Part shown: positions 45,101-52,969 of the stretch, one piece after another
Layout of the letters: each line of letters opens with the position of its first letter
How positions within the stretch are numbered: position 1 is the stretch's first letter
Assembly: GCA_036362985.1 (NCBI GenBank)
Contig: JAYGXS010000005.1
Coordinates: forward strand, 51,723,174-51,787,173
Length of the DNA stretch: 64,000 nt
Source of the DNA: Ligula intestinalis
Taxonomy: Eukaryota > Platyhelminthes > Cestoda > Diphyllobothriidea > Diphyllobothriidae
Direction of reading: 5' to 3'
Translations under genes and position numbers: made by a program
Notes under the pieces: generated by a model
The model's input: only the letters and a program-made list of their open reading frames with translations
Told to the model about the DNA's origin: nothing
Database searches by the model: none

Positions 45101-48100
45101 CTGGTTGGCAAGTTGACGGTAGGCAATACCATGCTAGCTCGCTGACTGGTATGTAAGCTAAAACCTCGTGCTGCCAAAAATGTTGTACATCTCGGAGTTC
45201 CAAAACAGTACTCGGCAAATGTTCAAGTGGCACTGGCATTTTGAGCGTCGCTATCGACGATGTCCAGCGCGTGTTGGCTACAGAATGATCACTTGCGCTT
45301 TCTCTGCTTCACACACATTCCACCAAGACAAAGCCAAGATGATATTATTGCCGGCAAAGACAAGGGAAACTGGAATGACCACTTCTGGCTCATTAGTCAT
45401 CGTCCGCCAGCCATATCGATATACAAGTGGCATCCCACCCGAGCCTCGAACTTGCGACCTTTTTGATCAGAGTCAAACGCCCTAACCATTGAGCCACAAG
45501 CTCGTTGTTTTGCCGGTTTAGGTTGGGGGGTATTTAAACCCGTAGATTACTGTTCACCGACCACTAACGGAACTCAGCTGTCGCGCTCAGCATTAGGCCT
45601 CGACAGAGGTTCAATGGCTAGGGCTTTACACTCTGGTCAAAAATGTCACGAGTTCGAGGATCGAGTGGGGCACCACTCGGGTCTGGCTGGGTATGACCGG
45701 CTGACGACGGCTAATAAGCCAGAAATAGCCACTCCAGTATTCCCTGTCTTTGCAGGCAATACTATCTACCTATACCACCAGCTGCTACGGCTGTCAGGGC
45801 CTCAGTCGAGACTCCAGGCAGAGCAGGACAGATGAGTCCCGTAAGCGGTCGGTGAACATTCATAATCGAAAGTCAAGACGATCGGAGATGGCACGGATGC
45901 AGCGATTGGCAAAACTAAACTAATCATGCCAACTGCGATTCGATTCTCATACAATCTGCGAGTTTTTTTACAAACACAAGTAGACGAAACGGACAATATC
46001 TGAAAACGGAAGGTCATAGAAGCCACGTACTGAGAAGGAGCCGTTAGACACGACGCTGTATATACTAAGTAATGTACAGAATTGCTGAAGGCTGTGTTTT
46101 CTGTAGCCGCATTCTGACGAGTCATTATCAAAAAACACGGAGGACCTCTGGAAGACACATGGCAGCAGAGACAAAAGCATTCGTTTAGAGTAATCGGTAA
46201 AACACAACTTGAAGCATCACTGCCTAGTCCCAAACTCTGAATCCCAGTATTCAAGGTTACTTATTTAGAATTGGCAATGAAGTTCGATAATCTCTCGAAC
46301 TCAAGGAAGAAAAGGTGTCGAGCCCCAGATCTGTGGCGGACGGCCACAATCTCTGTTCCTTCTTCTTTCTCCAAGACCCGCTGCACCAAAGTTACGTGCG
46401 GTCACAAACAACAGTTCAAATGCTTTTTTCACTGGCAACCCCGCCCCCGAGGCTTGACCTCGCAGCTGCTTCTGGCTAACCGATAACAGCTGCGCCAGCG
46501 TCCCCTGTCCTTCGGCTTTCCGGCGGCCCATCACAGTTAACTTCAGCTTATTCAGTCACGCACACACCCGCAAATACACGCGCGTCCAAATAAGCACGCC
46601 TTCCTTAGGGCCACTTACCACGCCACTTCTTTGGCGAACGCAGCAGGGGGCCTCTGCAGACGACATTCCCTCGGGCAATTGCAACACACCCATAGCAAAT
46701 CACTAGAACTCGCTTCACAATTCTACTTAAGCAGCTGCCACCACTGTCTCAACCCCTTTCAGGCCTGGCTGGACGCAGTCAACACTAGCCCTGGCTTCGC
46801 CAGTGGCCACTGCCGCCTGGGACAGCAATAGGGAGTTCTGTACACGATAAATCACTCCTTCTGGTGAATTCTGCATTTTACCTTCCAAACTGGGATTTGA
46901 TCTGATAATTGTAGTGATCCGAGTTCAATCACTGCCTAGACCGCTACAGATCAATTGGTTTATTGTTCTGAGTTTTCGAACTCTTACAGGAGTCTATTTT
47001 AGAGATGAGAAGTAGCAAACAAAAGGAGGGTAATTATAGTGTCAGAATTCAGCAGGTTGTCAAGGGGTTAGAAACAGCAGTCCGATCTCGAATTCACGTC
47101 TCCCGGTCGGTCCTCGTAACCCGGAGCTCGACAACTCTTCTTCCTCACAAGTGTCTCGTAGTCACCTGGTGGTGGATTCTAATTTGAAATCTAAGGAAAT
47201 CATGCATGGTGCATTTCCATACCTTTCAATAGGCTGGACGGAGAGCTTGACCAAAGCGTGACTAAATTCGACGCTCTCGGGGGGGTAGCATCTCAGATCA
47301 GTTGGTTAAAGCATGGTTGTATTCTAGCTTTGCCCTTGCTGTCGTGGTTTGGAGTCACCAGGAAACCATGTTTCCGCAGACAGTATTAAAAACTGACAAA
47401 ACACGTGTCTGGGCCTTTAAGCAAGTACCTAACCCGTTATTATGGTAAGTTACAACGTCAATTTATACTAATTAAGACTGTCCTGTGGCAGCAGGTGTAT
47501 ATTTCATTGGGGTTGATGGGTTTCAACACAAATATACACTTACAATTTCGGTCTACGCCTATAGACCTTATATATACTGATATGTACCGAGATCAGAAAA
47601 TAATTTCTCTGGAGATTAAAAACCTGAACTTTCTAAACCGGTATATCAACCAGAACGCAGATAGGGAAAGCGGGGGACCCACTGATGAGCCGGACCTCTA
47701 GCAGCTGTGTCAAGCAGCGGCAGAAACCGGCGAAACACGTGTCTGGGCCTTTTAGCAAGTACCTAGCCTGTTAGTATGGTAAGTTACAACGCCAATTTAT
47801 ACTACTTAAGACTGTCCTGTGGCAGCAGGTGTATATTTCATTGGGGTTGACGGGTTTCAACACAAATATACACTTACAATTTCGGTCTACGCCTATAGAC
47901 CTTATATATACTGATATGTACCGCGATCAGAAAATAATTTCTCTGGAGATTAAAAACCTGAACTTTCGAAACCGGTATATCAACCAGAAAGCAGATAGGG
48001 AAAGCGGGGGACCCCGTGATGAGCTGGACCCCTTGCTGCTGTGTCAAGCAGCGGCGGAATACCGGCAAAACACGTGTCTGGGCCTTTTAGCAAGTACCGA

Positions 48101-50236
48101 GCCTGTTAGTATGGTAAGTTACAAGTATTAAAAACGTCAGCTCAAAAGCCACTTCAGGTCATGTCACGTTTATTAGGGGAAATATAAACAAAAGCCTTTG
48201 ACCTCCTTATTGATAGACAGTAGTTTAGGAATGCATGTGCGCAGCCGAACATTTCAAAGAAGGTCGTTTACATTATTGTAATCGACTACTCACCTGCTCC
48301 AAATAATGCAATCACGTGTGGTGATGTCACTTAACAAGAGCCTGCAGGTGTAACTGAGCAAAAAGAGAAGACAGGGAAAAAACTCCTAATGCATGGCGTA
48401 GAATACGAAAAATGGAATGTCATTTGCAGGATGTTTAGGAGAAAAACTGTCCCTCGTTGAGGGAAGTATGTGAAAGATAGGACCGGCATGCTGCTGTGGA
48501 TGTTGGCGGCAAGCCAGGAGGCGCTTACTTAAAGACTGAAGACCTGGCTAGACACCGTCCGTCAAGACATGGAAGCAGTTCTTGGACCTTCTTTATTCGG
48601 CCTCCGTCACTGGAGAAGGGACTGGGTGGAGCTTTCGAGATCCGCTGCCGCCAATTGCCACGCATTAAGAGGTTCCGTTCGTGACATTATAGAGGCCGGC
48701 TAGATCAGGCATGATCACAGCCGTAACAATCAATCAGAAATCAGTTACTAGTATCTGAACAAGAGGCCTGAATTTCACGGAGTGTTCGCAAGGAAATTAA
48801 CACCACATCGAAAAAAACAAAAATTATCCTAGTCAATAAAACGGATAGTGAAAAAGGCACCGAAGTAGATCAGACTAAGGAATCAGCCCATACTGTCAAA
48901 CCGGAAATCCAGAGGTAAAAAATTGCACAAAATCAGGGTAGGACTGATTGGCCGTAAAACAGGACTCCACGTAGGCGGTTTCGTAAACAACCGTGATGTC
49001 AAACGTCTCCGATCTGTCGGCAAACGTACGCACCGCAAATCCACAAGGACGGCCTATCAGTTTTATCGACGATGAATTTTAAAAAAAGCACTGATCATGC
49101 TATAGCGAAGTGGCGAAAAAGCGAAAACTTTTCTGACTTAGCTGGAGTTCGAGGGTTTTGTTGCATTTGTACTCACTATTCTTCACTGTCCCTGACCCTG
49201 ACACTCGGGTCTAATCAGTGGCTGTGCTACGCAATACGATGAAAGCCGGAAATGTCTTAGATCGCACATCTAAAAAAGATAAATTTACTCAGCTTGTCGG
49301 TCTAGTTTTTGGGAACGGGGAAGAAGTCTGCCGTATTGTGACAAACGCAGACTATTTTTACTCAAAATTAACCAAAATTCACAGTGAAGCGGACGGCTAA
49401 AAACGCATAACTTACCACTAGCTTCAATCTTCAGGGCCTTAACGGCCCCACCAAGCGGTCCTGAAGTAGCAACAAATGCCTTAATGTAACGCTTCTTCCA
49501 TGCATCTGATTGACTCTTGAAGAAGTGAAGAGCGTAGAGGGTGCCCATGCTGTGCGCTAGGATTACGACACGAGTATTTTTTCCATTGGCGTATGTCTCC
49601 TCAACGAGACGTTTCAATTGAGGGCCAAAATCCTCATTTTCATCTACATACGAGAATAGAGCAAAGGAGAATTTACTAGGTGCTTTTCGGAAATCAAAAG
49701 GGGTTCCGCGAAGAGTAACGTTGGGTTTATAGAAGGAATTGTTGGTTGTGAGAGTCCTCGTGACTTCCCCAAAGTACAAAGTGGCATCGTGAGGTCGGCT
49801 GTCCAAATTGTCCACCGACCAGGTTTCGCCCCAACCGGGAAAGGTTACCTTTACGTTTTCGTTATCATAAGTACGACCCGTGGCTGGATCGAACTGAAGC
49901 CTAGAGAGTGCAGAAAATAAAAGACAGGTATATGGCTGACCTAAAATACTTCGAAAAGGATCCGGGTGTTATCAAGTAGCGGAGATCAACCCAGATGGGG
50001 AAGGCCGTAGATGGTGTGTTAGTGAGCTCAGCAAAGGCCTGGCAACCACCATCACCAGGGATCATGATGACAGGGCTGGGGCGAATATCCTCGATTTTGG
50101 GCTTGTCCATTGAAACAACACGGCCCATGGATTGATATACTTGTACGAGGATGAGGCAGAGCTTTAGTGGGGGATATTATTTTAGAAAAAAAACACTTAC
50201 CTGAATCGTGTGCACAAAGTTGGATTTAAAGCGCAT
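32631..50236 (-). CDS. PLA2G15: Group XV phospholipase A2 (lysosomal, LCAT family), 5 coding exons
   Basis: The enzyme family hydrolyses and transacylates phospholipids in acidic, lysosomal conditions. Coding exons on the minus strand: 50236-50201, 50161-49941, 49900-49416, 41335-41144 and 33112-32631. All introns are GT-AG, phases agree at every junction, and the total is 1416 nt, or 471 residues plus stop. Visible motifs: a hydrophobic signal-like stretch (residues 11-21), PVIMIPGDGGCQ (42-53), GTPFDFRKAP (151-160), AHSMG nucleophile Ser203, SGPLGG (232-237), a conserved DIGYPEG (306-312), EDGDGTVN with Asp374, and ELPRADH with His401. Several N-glycosylation sequons fit a lumenal enzyme. 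AHSMG and DIGYPEG favour PLA2G15 over LCAT. The two lid cysteines of vertebrate relatives are not visible, and about 50 extra residues follow the catalytic domain. Introns are 39, 40, 8080 and 8031 bp. Confidence 0.93.
33880..34060 (-). repeat. SINE1 copy 1: tRNA-derived head plus hammerhead-like block
   Basis: On the minus strand a tRNA-like head (GTAGAGCAGTGGGTTAAAGC as A-box region, GGTTCGAGTCTCGG as B-box, about 34050-33975) suggests an RNA polymerase III promoter. It is followed by a hammerhead-like fold at 33955-33911: stem I strand GACTGG, core CTGATGA, stem II TGGCT/AACCA with one mismatch, GAAA, stem III, then T and TCAGTC closing stem I. It lies in the sense orientation of PLA2G15. 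Confidence 0.75.
33911..33955 (-). ncRNA. Hammerhead-ribozyme-like motif in SINE1 copy 1
   Basis: Core CTGATGA (33949-33943 minus) and GAAA (33928-33925 minus) are intact. Stem I GACTGG/TCAGTC pairs with one wobble. Stem II TGGCT/AACCA has one mismatch. Stem III ATGG/CCGT pairs with one wobble, and position 17 is U. The fold is type I (open stem I). It was read by eye; no activity is implied. Confidence 0.55.
34310..34440 (+). repeat. SINE1 copy 2, head-truncated
   Basis: The B-box remnant GAGGCTCGGGCGGGATG leads into the hammerhead-like block 34358-34402 with perfect stem I strands GACTGG and CCAGTC. The core reads CTGGCGA, so the invariant A6 is lost. The tail CTCCCTTGTTTTTACCGGTA is shared by the family. 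Confidence 0.7.
34550..34815 (+). repeat. Dispersed repeat shared with 21585-21890
   Basis: See the partner copy. It has the same order of anchors, GTTGAATTTCC and GACCACAAAATA, with GGGGCCCT at the end. Confidence 0.55.
35629..35680. repeat. Short hairpin repeat (GACAGT/ACTGTC), copy 2
   Basis: CAGACAGTGAAAAAACTCCT is followed after a few bases by TTTTTAGGAGAAAAACTGTC, making a compact foldback. Confidence 0.55.
37080..37310 (+). repeat. Unclassified intronic repeat, copy 1
   Basis: Shared in order with 41770-41985 and 43880-44100. Anchors are CTGGGCTGGACGCGTGTTCGG and ATCCGGCCACCGTCCGAATC, with a TTGTTTGATG or TTGTTTCTGG end. It has no coding frame. Confidence 0.55.
38245..38520 (-). repeat. 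SINE2 copy 2
   Basis: On the minus strand the body (about 38500-38390) precedes a tRNA-like segment (GAGCCTCGTATCTCAATGG, then GTGGGTTTGACTCTC) and the tail whose plus-strand reverse is TTGACCCAATTGTGAAAA. Confidence 0.65.
39215..39420 (-). repeat. SINE2 copy 3
   Basis: It has a well-preserved tRNA-like core on the minus strand (GAGCCTCGTAGCTCAATGGT, GTTGGCTGCGCAAGAGCC, TGGGTTCGAATCTCACC) and the terminal block reading ATTGACCCAATTGTG on the plus strand. Confidence 0.7.
39653..39727 (+). repeat. Direct repeat A, left
   Basis: About 75 bp (GTAGACGCGTAGACTTCAAA to CTTACCATACTGA) recur at 40783-40857 in the same orientation with few changes, 1.13 kb apart. Confidence 0.65.
40651..40720 (+). 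ncRNA. Degenerate hammerhead remnant related to the 47.7 kb retrozyme
   Basis: The core CTGATGA (40656-40662) and GAAA (40701-40704) are intact, stem I strands ACCCA and TGGGC pair, and the CACGTGTGTC strand gives a GTC cleavage triplet. The ACCCA, CTGATGAG and GAAACACGTG blocks equal those of the retrozyme. Stem II is not formed next to the core, so this copy is probably inactive. The surrounding sequence shows no clear 334 bp monomer. Confidence 0.5.
40783..40857 (+). repeat. Direct repeat A, right
   Basis: Partner of 39653-39727. The two could be the ends of a 1.2 kb element; no target duplication was identified. Confidence 0.65.
40905..41010 (-). repeat. SINE1 copy 3, sense orientation, decayed
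   Basis: The minus strand carries stem I strand GACTGG, core CTGATGA (40962-40956), stem II GGCT/AGCC and GAAA (40941-40938). The stem III region and the closing stem I strand have mutated away, and the tRNA head is lost. Confidence 0.6.
41144..41335 (-). CDS. PLA2G15: PLA2G15 exon 4
   Basis: Residues 248-312: GDNFGIYFASSLWFRELQRS, LPDPRLWPSDETLIYTPEKN and YTAHDYEEFFTDIGYPEG. These match the cap-domain segment that precedes the catalytic Asp in this family. The acceptor CTCCACAG at 41343-41336 and the donor GTAGGT at 41143 flank it. The NYT glycosylation site is conserved in position with relatives. Confidence 0.93.
41700..41739. repeat. (AAG)n microsatellite
   Basis: About 13 perfect AAG units. 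Similar but shorter AAG or TTC runs lie at 45011-45038 and 42966-42984. A poly-C run lies at about 41459-41473 and a poly-G run at about 42420-42435. Confidence 0.95.
41770..41985 (+). repeat. Unclassified intronic repeat, copy 2
   Basis: The anchors CTGGACTGACCGCGCGGTCCG and CATCAGGCCACTGTTCC match the copies at 37.1 and 43.9 kb, with many substitutions. Confidence 0.5.
43880..44100 (+). repeat. Unclassified intronic repeat, copy 3
   Basis: Anchors CTGGGCTGACCGCGTGTTCC and CATCAGGCCACCGTCCGAGC. The same order as in the other two copies. Confidence 0.55.
44535..44630 (+). repeat. SINE1 copy 4, 5'-truncated
   Basis: The hammerhead-like block 44544-44588 has an intact core CTGATGA (44550-44556), GAAA (44571-44574) and a perfect stem III ATGG/CCAT. 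Stem I is weakened (GGTTGG against CAAATC) and stem II has two mismatches. The tail CTTTGTCGGTAGTG follows. Confidence 0.65.
44725..44870 (+). repeat. SINE1 copy 5
   Basis: The B-box AGGTTCGAACCTCGGG (about 44748-44763) is followed 30 bp later by core CTGATGA (44794-44800), stem II GAGCT/AGCCA partly paired, GAAA (44815-44818), stem III ATGG/TCAT, T and CCAGTC. The 5' stem I strand is mutated to AGCACG. Confidence 0.7.
45335..45513 (-). repeat. SINE1 copy 6, sense orientation
   Basis: It has a good tRNA-like head on the minus strand (GAGCTTGTGGCTCAATGGTT, TTTGACTCTGATCA, CAAGTTCGAGGCTCGGG, about 45508-45435). The ribozyme block (about 45416-45368) is decayed: the core reads CGGACGA and GAAA has become GAAG. 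Confidence 0.7.
45603..45790 (+). repeat. SINE1 copy 7
   Basis: Head ATGGCTAGGGCTTTACACTC with B-box CGAGTTCGAGGATCG, then the hammerhead-like block 45695-45739: GACCGG, core CTGACGA (consistent with the free position 7), stem II CGGCT/AGCCA (four pairs), GAAA, stem III with U16.1 mutated to C, and CCAGTA. It lies head to head with copy 6. Confidence 0.72.
47672..47750 (+). ncRNA. Type I hammerhead ribozyme (intact core)
   Basis: Core CTGATGA at 47682-47688 and GAA at 47732-47734. Stem II is GCCGG (47689-47693) with CCGGC (47727-47731). Stem III starts at A15.1 (47735) and forms from ACACGTGT (47735-47742). The cleavage triplet GTC ends at 47743. Stem I pairs CCCA (47678-47681) with TGGG (47744-47747) and continues with G-C and G-U pairs after one mismatch. 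All invariant positions C3, U4, G5, A6, G8, A9, G12, A13, A14, A15.1 and U16.1 are present. Confidence 0.85.
48004..48085 (+). ncRNA. Second hammerhead of the retrozyme, mutated
   Basis: At the next unit junction the core reads GTGATGA (48016-48022, C3 lost) and the GAA strand reads AAA (48067-48069, G12 lost). Stems and cleavage triplet GTC (C at 48078) remain. Self-cleavage here would be expected to be abolished. Confidence 0.75.
48368..48456. repeat. Short hairpin repeat (GACAGT/ACTGTC), copy 3
   Basis: AAGACAGGGAAAAAACTCCT and, about 65 bp later, TTTAGGAGAAAAACTGTCCC. Same family as at 30.56 and 35.63 kb. Confidence 0.5.
48533..48705 (+). mobile_element. LINE RT C-terminal tail fragment (different family)
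   Basis: One short frame reads LKTWLDTVRQDMEAVLG, FGLRHWRRDWVELSRSAAA and LRGSVRDIIEAG before a TAG at about 48702. This Trp/Arg-rich tail is characteristic of the C-terminus of endonuclease-reverse transcriptase elements that are abundant in flatworm genomes. Only the last 57 codons remain. Confidence 0.6.
49416..49900 (-). CDS. PLA2G15: PLA2G15 exon 3 (catalytic serine)
   Basis: Residues 86-248, after a 40 bp intron (49901-49940). It contains VTFPGWGETWSVDNLD, RGTPFDFRKAP, the nucleophile elbow VILAHSMGTLYALHF with Ser203, AWKKRYIKAFV and GPLGGAVKALKIEASG. The donor is a GTAAGT at 49415. The 485 nt exon has no internal stop. Confidence 0.95.
49941..50161 (-). CDS. PLA2G15: PLA2G15 exon 2
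   Basis: Residues 13-86. It carries the N-terminal beta strand and oxyanion region PVIMIPGDGGCQ and the FPIWVDLRYLI block that corresponds to the TIWLNLELL region of relatives. The segment between them, where vertebrate enzymes have the cysteine-bearing lid loop, is markedly shorter. The donor at 49940-49939 leaves phase 2. Confidence 0.9.
50201..50236 (-). CDS. PLA2G15: PLA2G15 exon 1 (12-codon start exon)
   Basis: The ATG at 50236-50234 opens MRFKSNFVHTIQ, which ends in CAG at a GTAAGT donor (50200-50195). Joined in frame across a 39 bp intron to exon 2, it gives a basic N-terminus followed by LCLILVQVY, a plausible signal peptide for a lysosomal or secreted enzyme. An in-frame stop upstream within the micro-intron rules out simple read-through. 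The alternative start is the ATG at 50128, which would lack the signal peptide. Confidence 0.65.
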
Positions 50237-50239
50237 TAG

Positions 50240-52740
50240 GGTTGCTTGGATAAAAACGGACAAACGGCAGTCTGTAACGCAAAAAAACTTTGTAAAGAAC
50301 CGAGAGCAAGATCTGGCTATTAAGGAGAGGCTCGTGAATTCGATATGGAAAAACGGAATGTAGTCCTAAAGCTCACCAGAAGAAAGGAAAAAATTTACCA
50401 GCCACTCATGTTACTCGAAATAGGTCAATTTGTCAGGGAAGAAAATATGGACAAGCACTTCATCTAACACAAATTCGAGCAGAAATAATTGCATCAGTGC
50501 ATTTAGGGAAATATAAGTACGTTCAAACTAACCTCGATTGCTTCCAAGACTTATATGAACTTTGCGACTTGATTGAACTTGCCGATATTAGGACAGACTG
50601 TTTAATGCGCAAGTAGCTGTTATTGTCAAAATTGACAAACCATTGGGGTATCTTATTACAAGCAGCGTTCAAGTAAGCTTTTCAAATACCAAGGTAGGTG
50701 GATAAGTGAAGTAAGTTGCATTCCAAGATGATATGATGAAAAGAAAGATCTTCGGAAAATCGAGTTTTACTCGTGAATTTTCGAACAAGTATCACGTGTT
50801 CGTCGTCAGACTAAATTAAAAGTGAGGGCTGGGAATGTCACACTAGAGGTTTTGGGGGCAGAAGTTACAACGGACGGGGGAAAGAAGGGGGGATTAGGTG
50901 GAATGGTTATGGTGACGCGACACCCGCGGCGATAGGTTGTGCTAGTGAGGGGAGGGGGTGTTAGCGTTTGGACTATGGGCCGCGTGTTCGGAGAAGGGGG
51001 GGGCTGGTTAAGAGTCAGAGAAATTCCACTTGACCGGGCACAGAGAGCCAGTTATTGTTTCAGGCTGTGTCCAGATTAGTAGACCATGCACGAAACCCGG
51101 TATAGTGTGAGTCAAGTTAGGTGTTCTATACAAGCCCCTGCAGTTAACGGCTATATGAAATCGCATGATTATCTCATGACATGCATTTTAACAAGCGAAA
51201 AGTGCTCCAGCCAGAACAATTGTTGACGTAACTAGGCGCTTTCTGATCTATATCCCGCAAAAACTGTTAACCGAACGCACCCATGTAGCATGAACTATGA
51301 GAACAAACGAGCTGAAACAGATGGCTACACAAATCTAAGTAATTGATGAAATCACGAGAAAATTACTGTAGATGCAATTATCGGCTGCCGACAGTATAGA
51401 CAAAATATACTACATATGTTGGTCGCTTAAAAAAGTCTTAAATCAGTTCATTATTTCAGAATATAGGACTCTAAATAGTGATCTACTTTCAACCACAAAG
51501 GCCAACGTATCTATAAATCCGATTTCCAAGTGTATGCAGATTATCTATAGAGAGAAAGGAGATGAGTATGCAAAGGAAAGCATTGCGGTGGCAAACACTA
51601 ACAGTATGCATGCGATAAAACCATGGTTTCAGGTTATGCGAGATTATGGCATACTGGCTGGCGTAGAGTCAGCCCCAGTTTTCCCAGTCGCTGTCTTGCA
51701 TTCTAGTAAGTAAGGCTGCAAAACATGACAATGATAAAGGAAATTAGGTTGACATCTTAGCGAAGTAAAGGGGCGGAACTTGCGAAATCAGCTTCAATGG
51801 ACTTTCGCATAAAAGATATGATTCAATTAGTTAATAGGTAGTGTTAAACAAGGTATAATAGTGGATTACACTAATGGCTGGCGATACGTACGTACAGTAC
51901 ATCGGTACCGATACCGATATACGTATATTGCACAAGACAGTAGACAGGTATGACGCAAACAGCAACATAACAAGCAATAGTAGCGCCTGCTTAAAAATAT
52001 AAAAACCAAAAGTGAAGCGAGTGAATCACGTTTAAAATAGCTTGAAATATGCATATACGCCATAATCGCTTAATCGATGACTACATAGTTTAACAAGATA
52101 TTCAAAGAATAACAATGCACAACATAGCTGTGCGTGTTTTTTCCAACAGGAATAGATATCAAGAGTAAAATTATATTTTAAATACGAAAACGTACGGCAG
52201 AAAAGCCGACGATTGTTGAGCGCACACTACAAGCGGCAATTGGCTATCAGGGAAAACGCAACCAGTTGACCACAGTAAATCTTCAAGGTCAGACGTTGGC
52301 TGGACAAAAGCAGAGAGTTTATGGTAATCGTTGTATACTTTTCTTTCAACAATGTCACAATGATTAGGCCAACACTATATATTAGGTTTTTAATGAAAAT
52401 AATGAGATAAGAAGATGAGAGTTCGCAGCGAACATATGTAGAAAAACTACGGACGCCGTGCATGTGTAGCGGAAAATAGAAGAAAGCACAATGGAAATAT
52501 TTACGGATAAAAGAAGCTAGAAAAATCCGAAAAAATGCTAATTTTTATCTAAAAAGCATTAAATTTACGGCAATTTTGATTGACTGTGAGCAAACGCTCG
52601 ACAACTCAGTAACTGATTCCCACCCTAGTTCGATAATTACTCTCCAACCGTGCCAACAACTTTAGTTTACATTTTCGGCTATTGTTTAAGATATGTTCTT
52701 TGGAATCCTATCTGCCAACGTTACCGACGCTTCACTGAAC
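50240..52740. other. Interval upstream of PLA2G15
   Basis: It must contain the promoter and 5' UTR of the minus-strand gene, but I see no convincing core-promoter motif. A 113-codon plus-strand frame at 51372-51713 has no recognisable domain and no splice context that supports it. The remainder is AT-rich and featureless by eye. Confidence 0.5.
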
Positions 52741-52741
52741 T

Positions 52742-52850
52742 TACTAATAATAATAAGGTTTACGTGTAAAGCACATCTTTGGCACCGTCAAAAACCCTGG
52801 AAGGCAGGAAAAAACCTAACCCAAACCCCTTTTTTCGCAGTGACTATTTT
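52742..52850 (-). repeat. FB family, copy 7 (5'-truncated, minus strand)
   Basis: The plus strand begins with the reversed tail TAATAATAATAAGG, continues through AAAGCACATCTTTGGCACCG and CCTGGAAGGCAGGAAAAAAC, and stops inside the right arm near 52848. Confidence 0.75.
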
Positions 52851-52969
52851 TAATCTATATCCCCTTTGAGTCCAGACAACATTAAGCATAGTCGTTGATT
52901 GATTCGTATTTATCCGTATTAAAGGAACTAAATTGTGACCGGCATGCTCTTCTCCACAAAAAAATTGTT

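Larger units (their letters stand above)
47382..48135 (+). mobile_element. Retrozyme-like tandem hammerhead element with 12 bp TSD
   Basis: The element body 47394-48123 is flanked by the direct repeat AGTATTAAAAAC (47382-47393 and 48124-48135). It consists of two monomers, 47410-47743 (334 bp) and 47744-48078 (335 bp), about 95% alike by eye, plus a partial start of a third. Each unit boundary is set by the hammerhead self-cleavage site GTGTC|TGGG. There is no open frame of note; small frames are shared only because the units repeat. Two-unit head-to-tail structure with flanking target duplications is typical of retrozymes, which move as circular RNA copied by another element's RT. It lies antisense in PLA2G15 intron 3. 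Confidence 0.85.
41336..49415 (-). other. PLA2G15 intron 3 (8080 bp), repeat-filled
   Basis: A GT-AG intron (donor GTAAGT at 49415, acceptor CAG at 41338-41336). It holds four SINE1 copies (44.5-45.8 kb), the retrozyme (47394-48123), a LINE tail (48.5 kb), two copies of the unclassified intronic repeat, AAG microsatellites and homopolymer C and G runs. No coding exon beyond those listed was found. Confidence 0.8.

Noticed and set aside
45802..46254. 150-codon minus-strand ORF in PLA2G15 intron 3
   Set aside because: No recognisable motif, located between SINE copies, overlapping a second frame of similar length; no evidence of coding.
51372..51713. 113-codon plus-strand ORF
   Set aside because: No domain, no repeat partner, no splice or promoter support, and AT-rich surroundings; length is within chance expectation.
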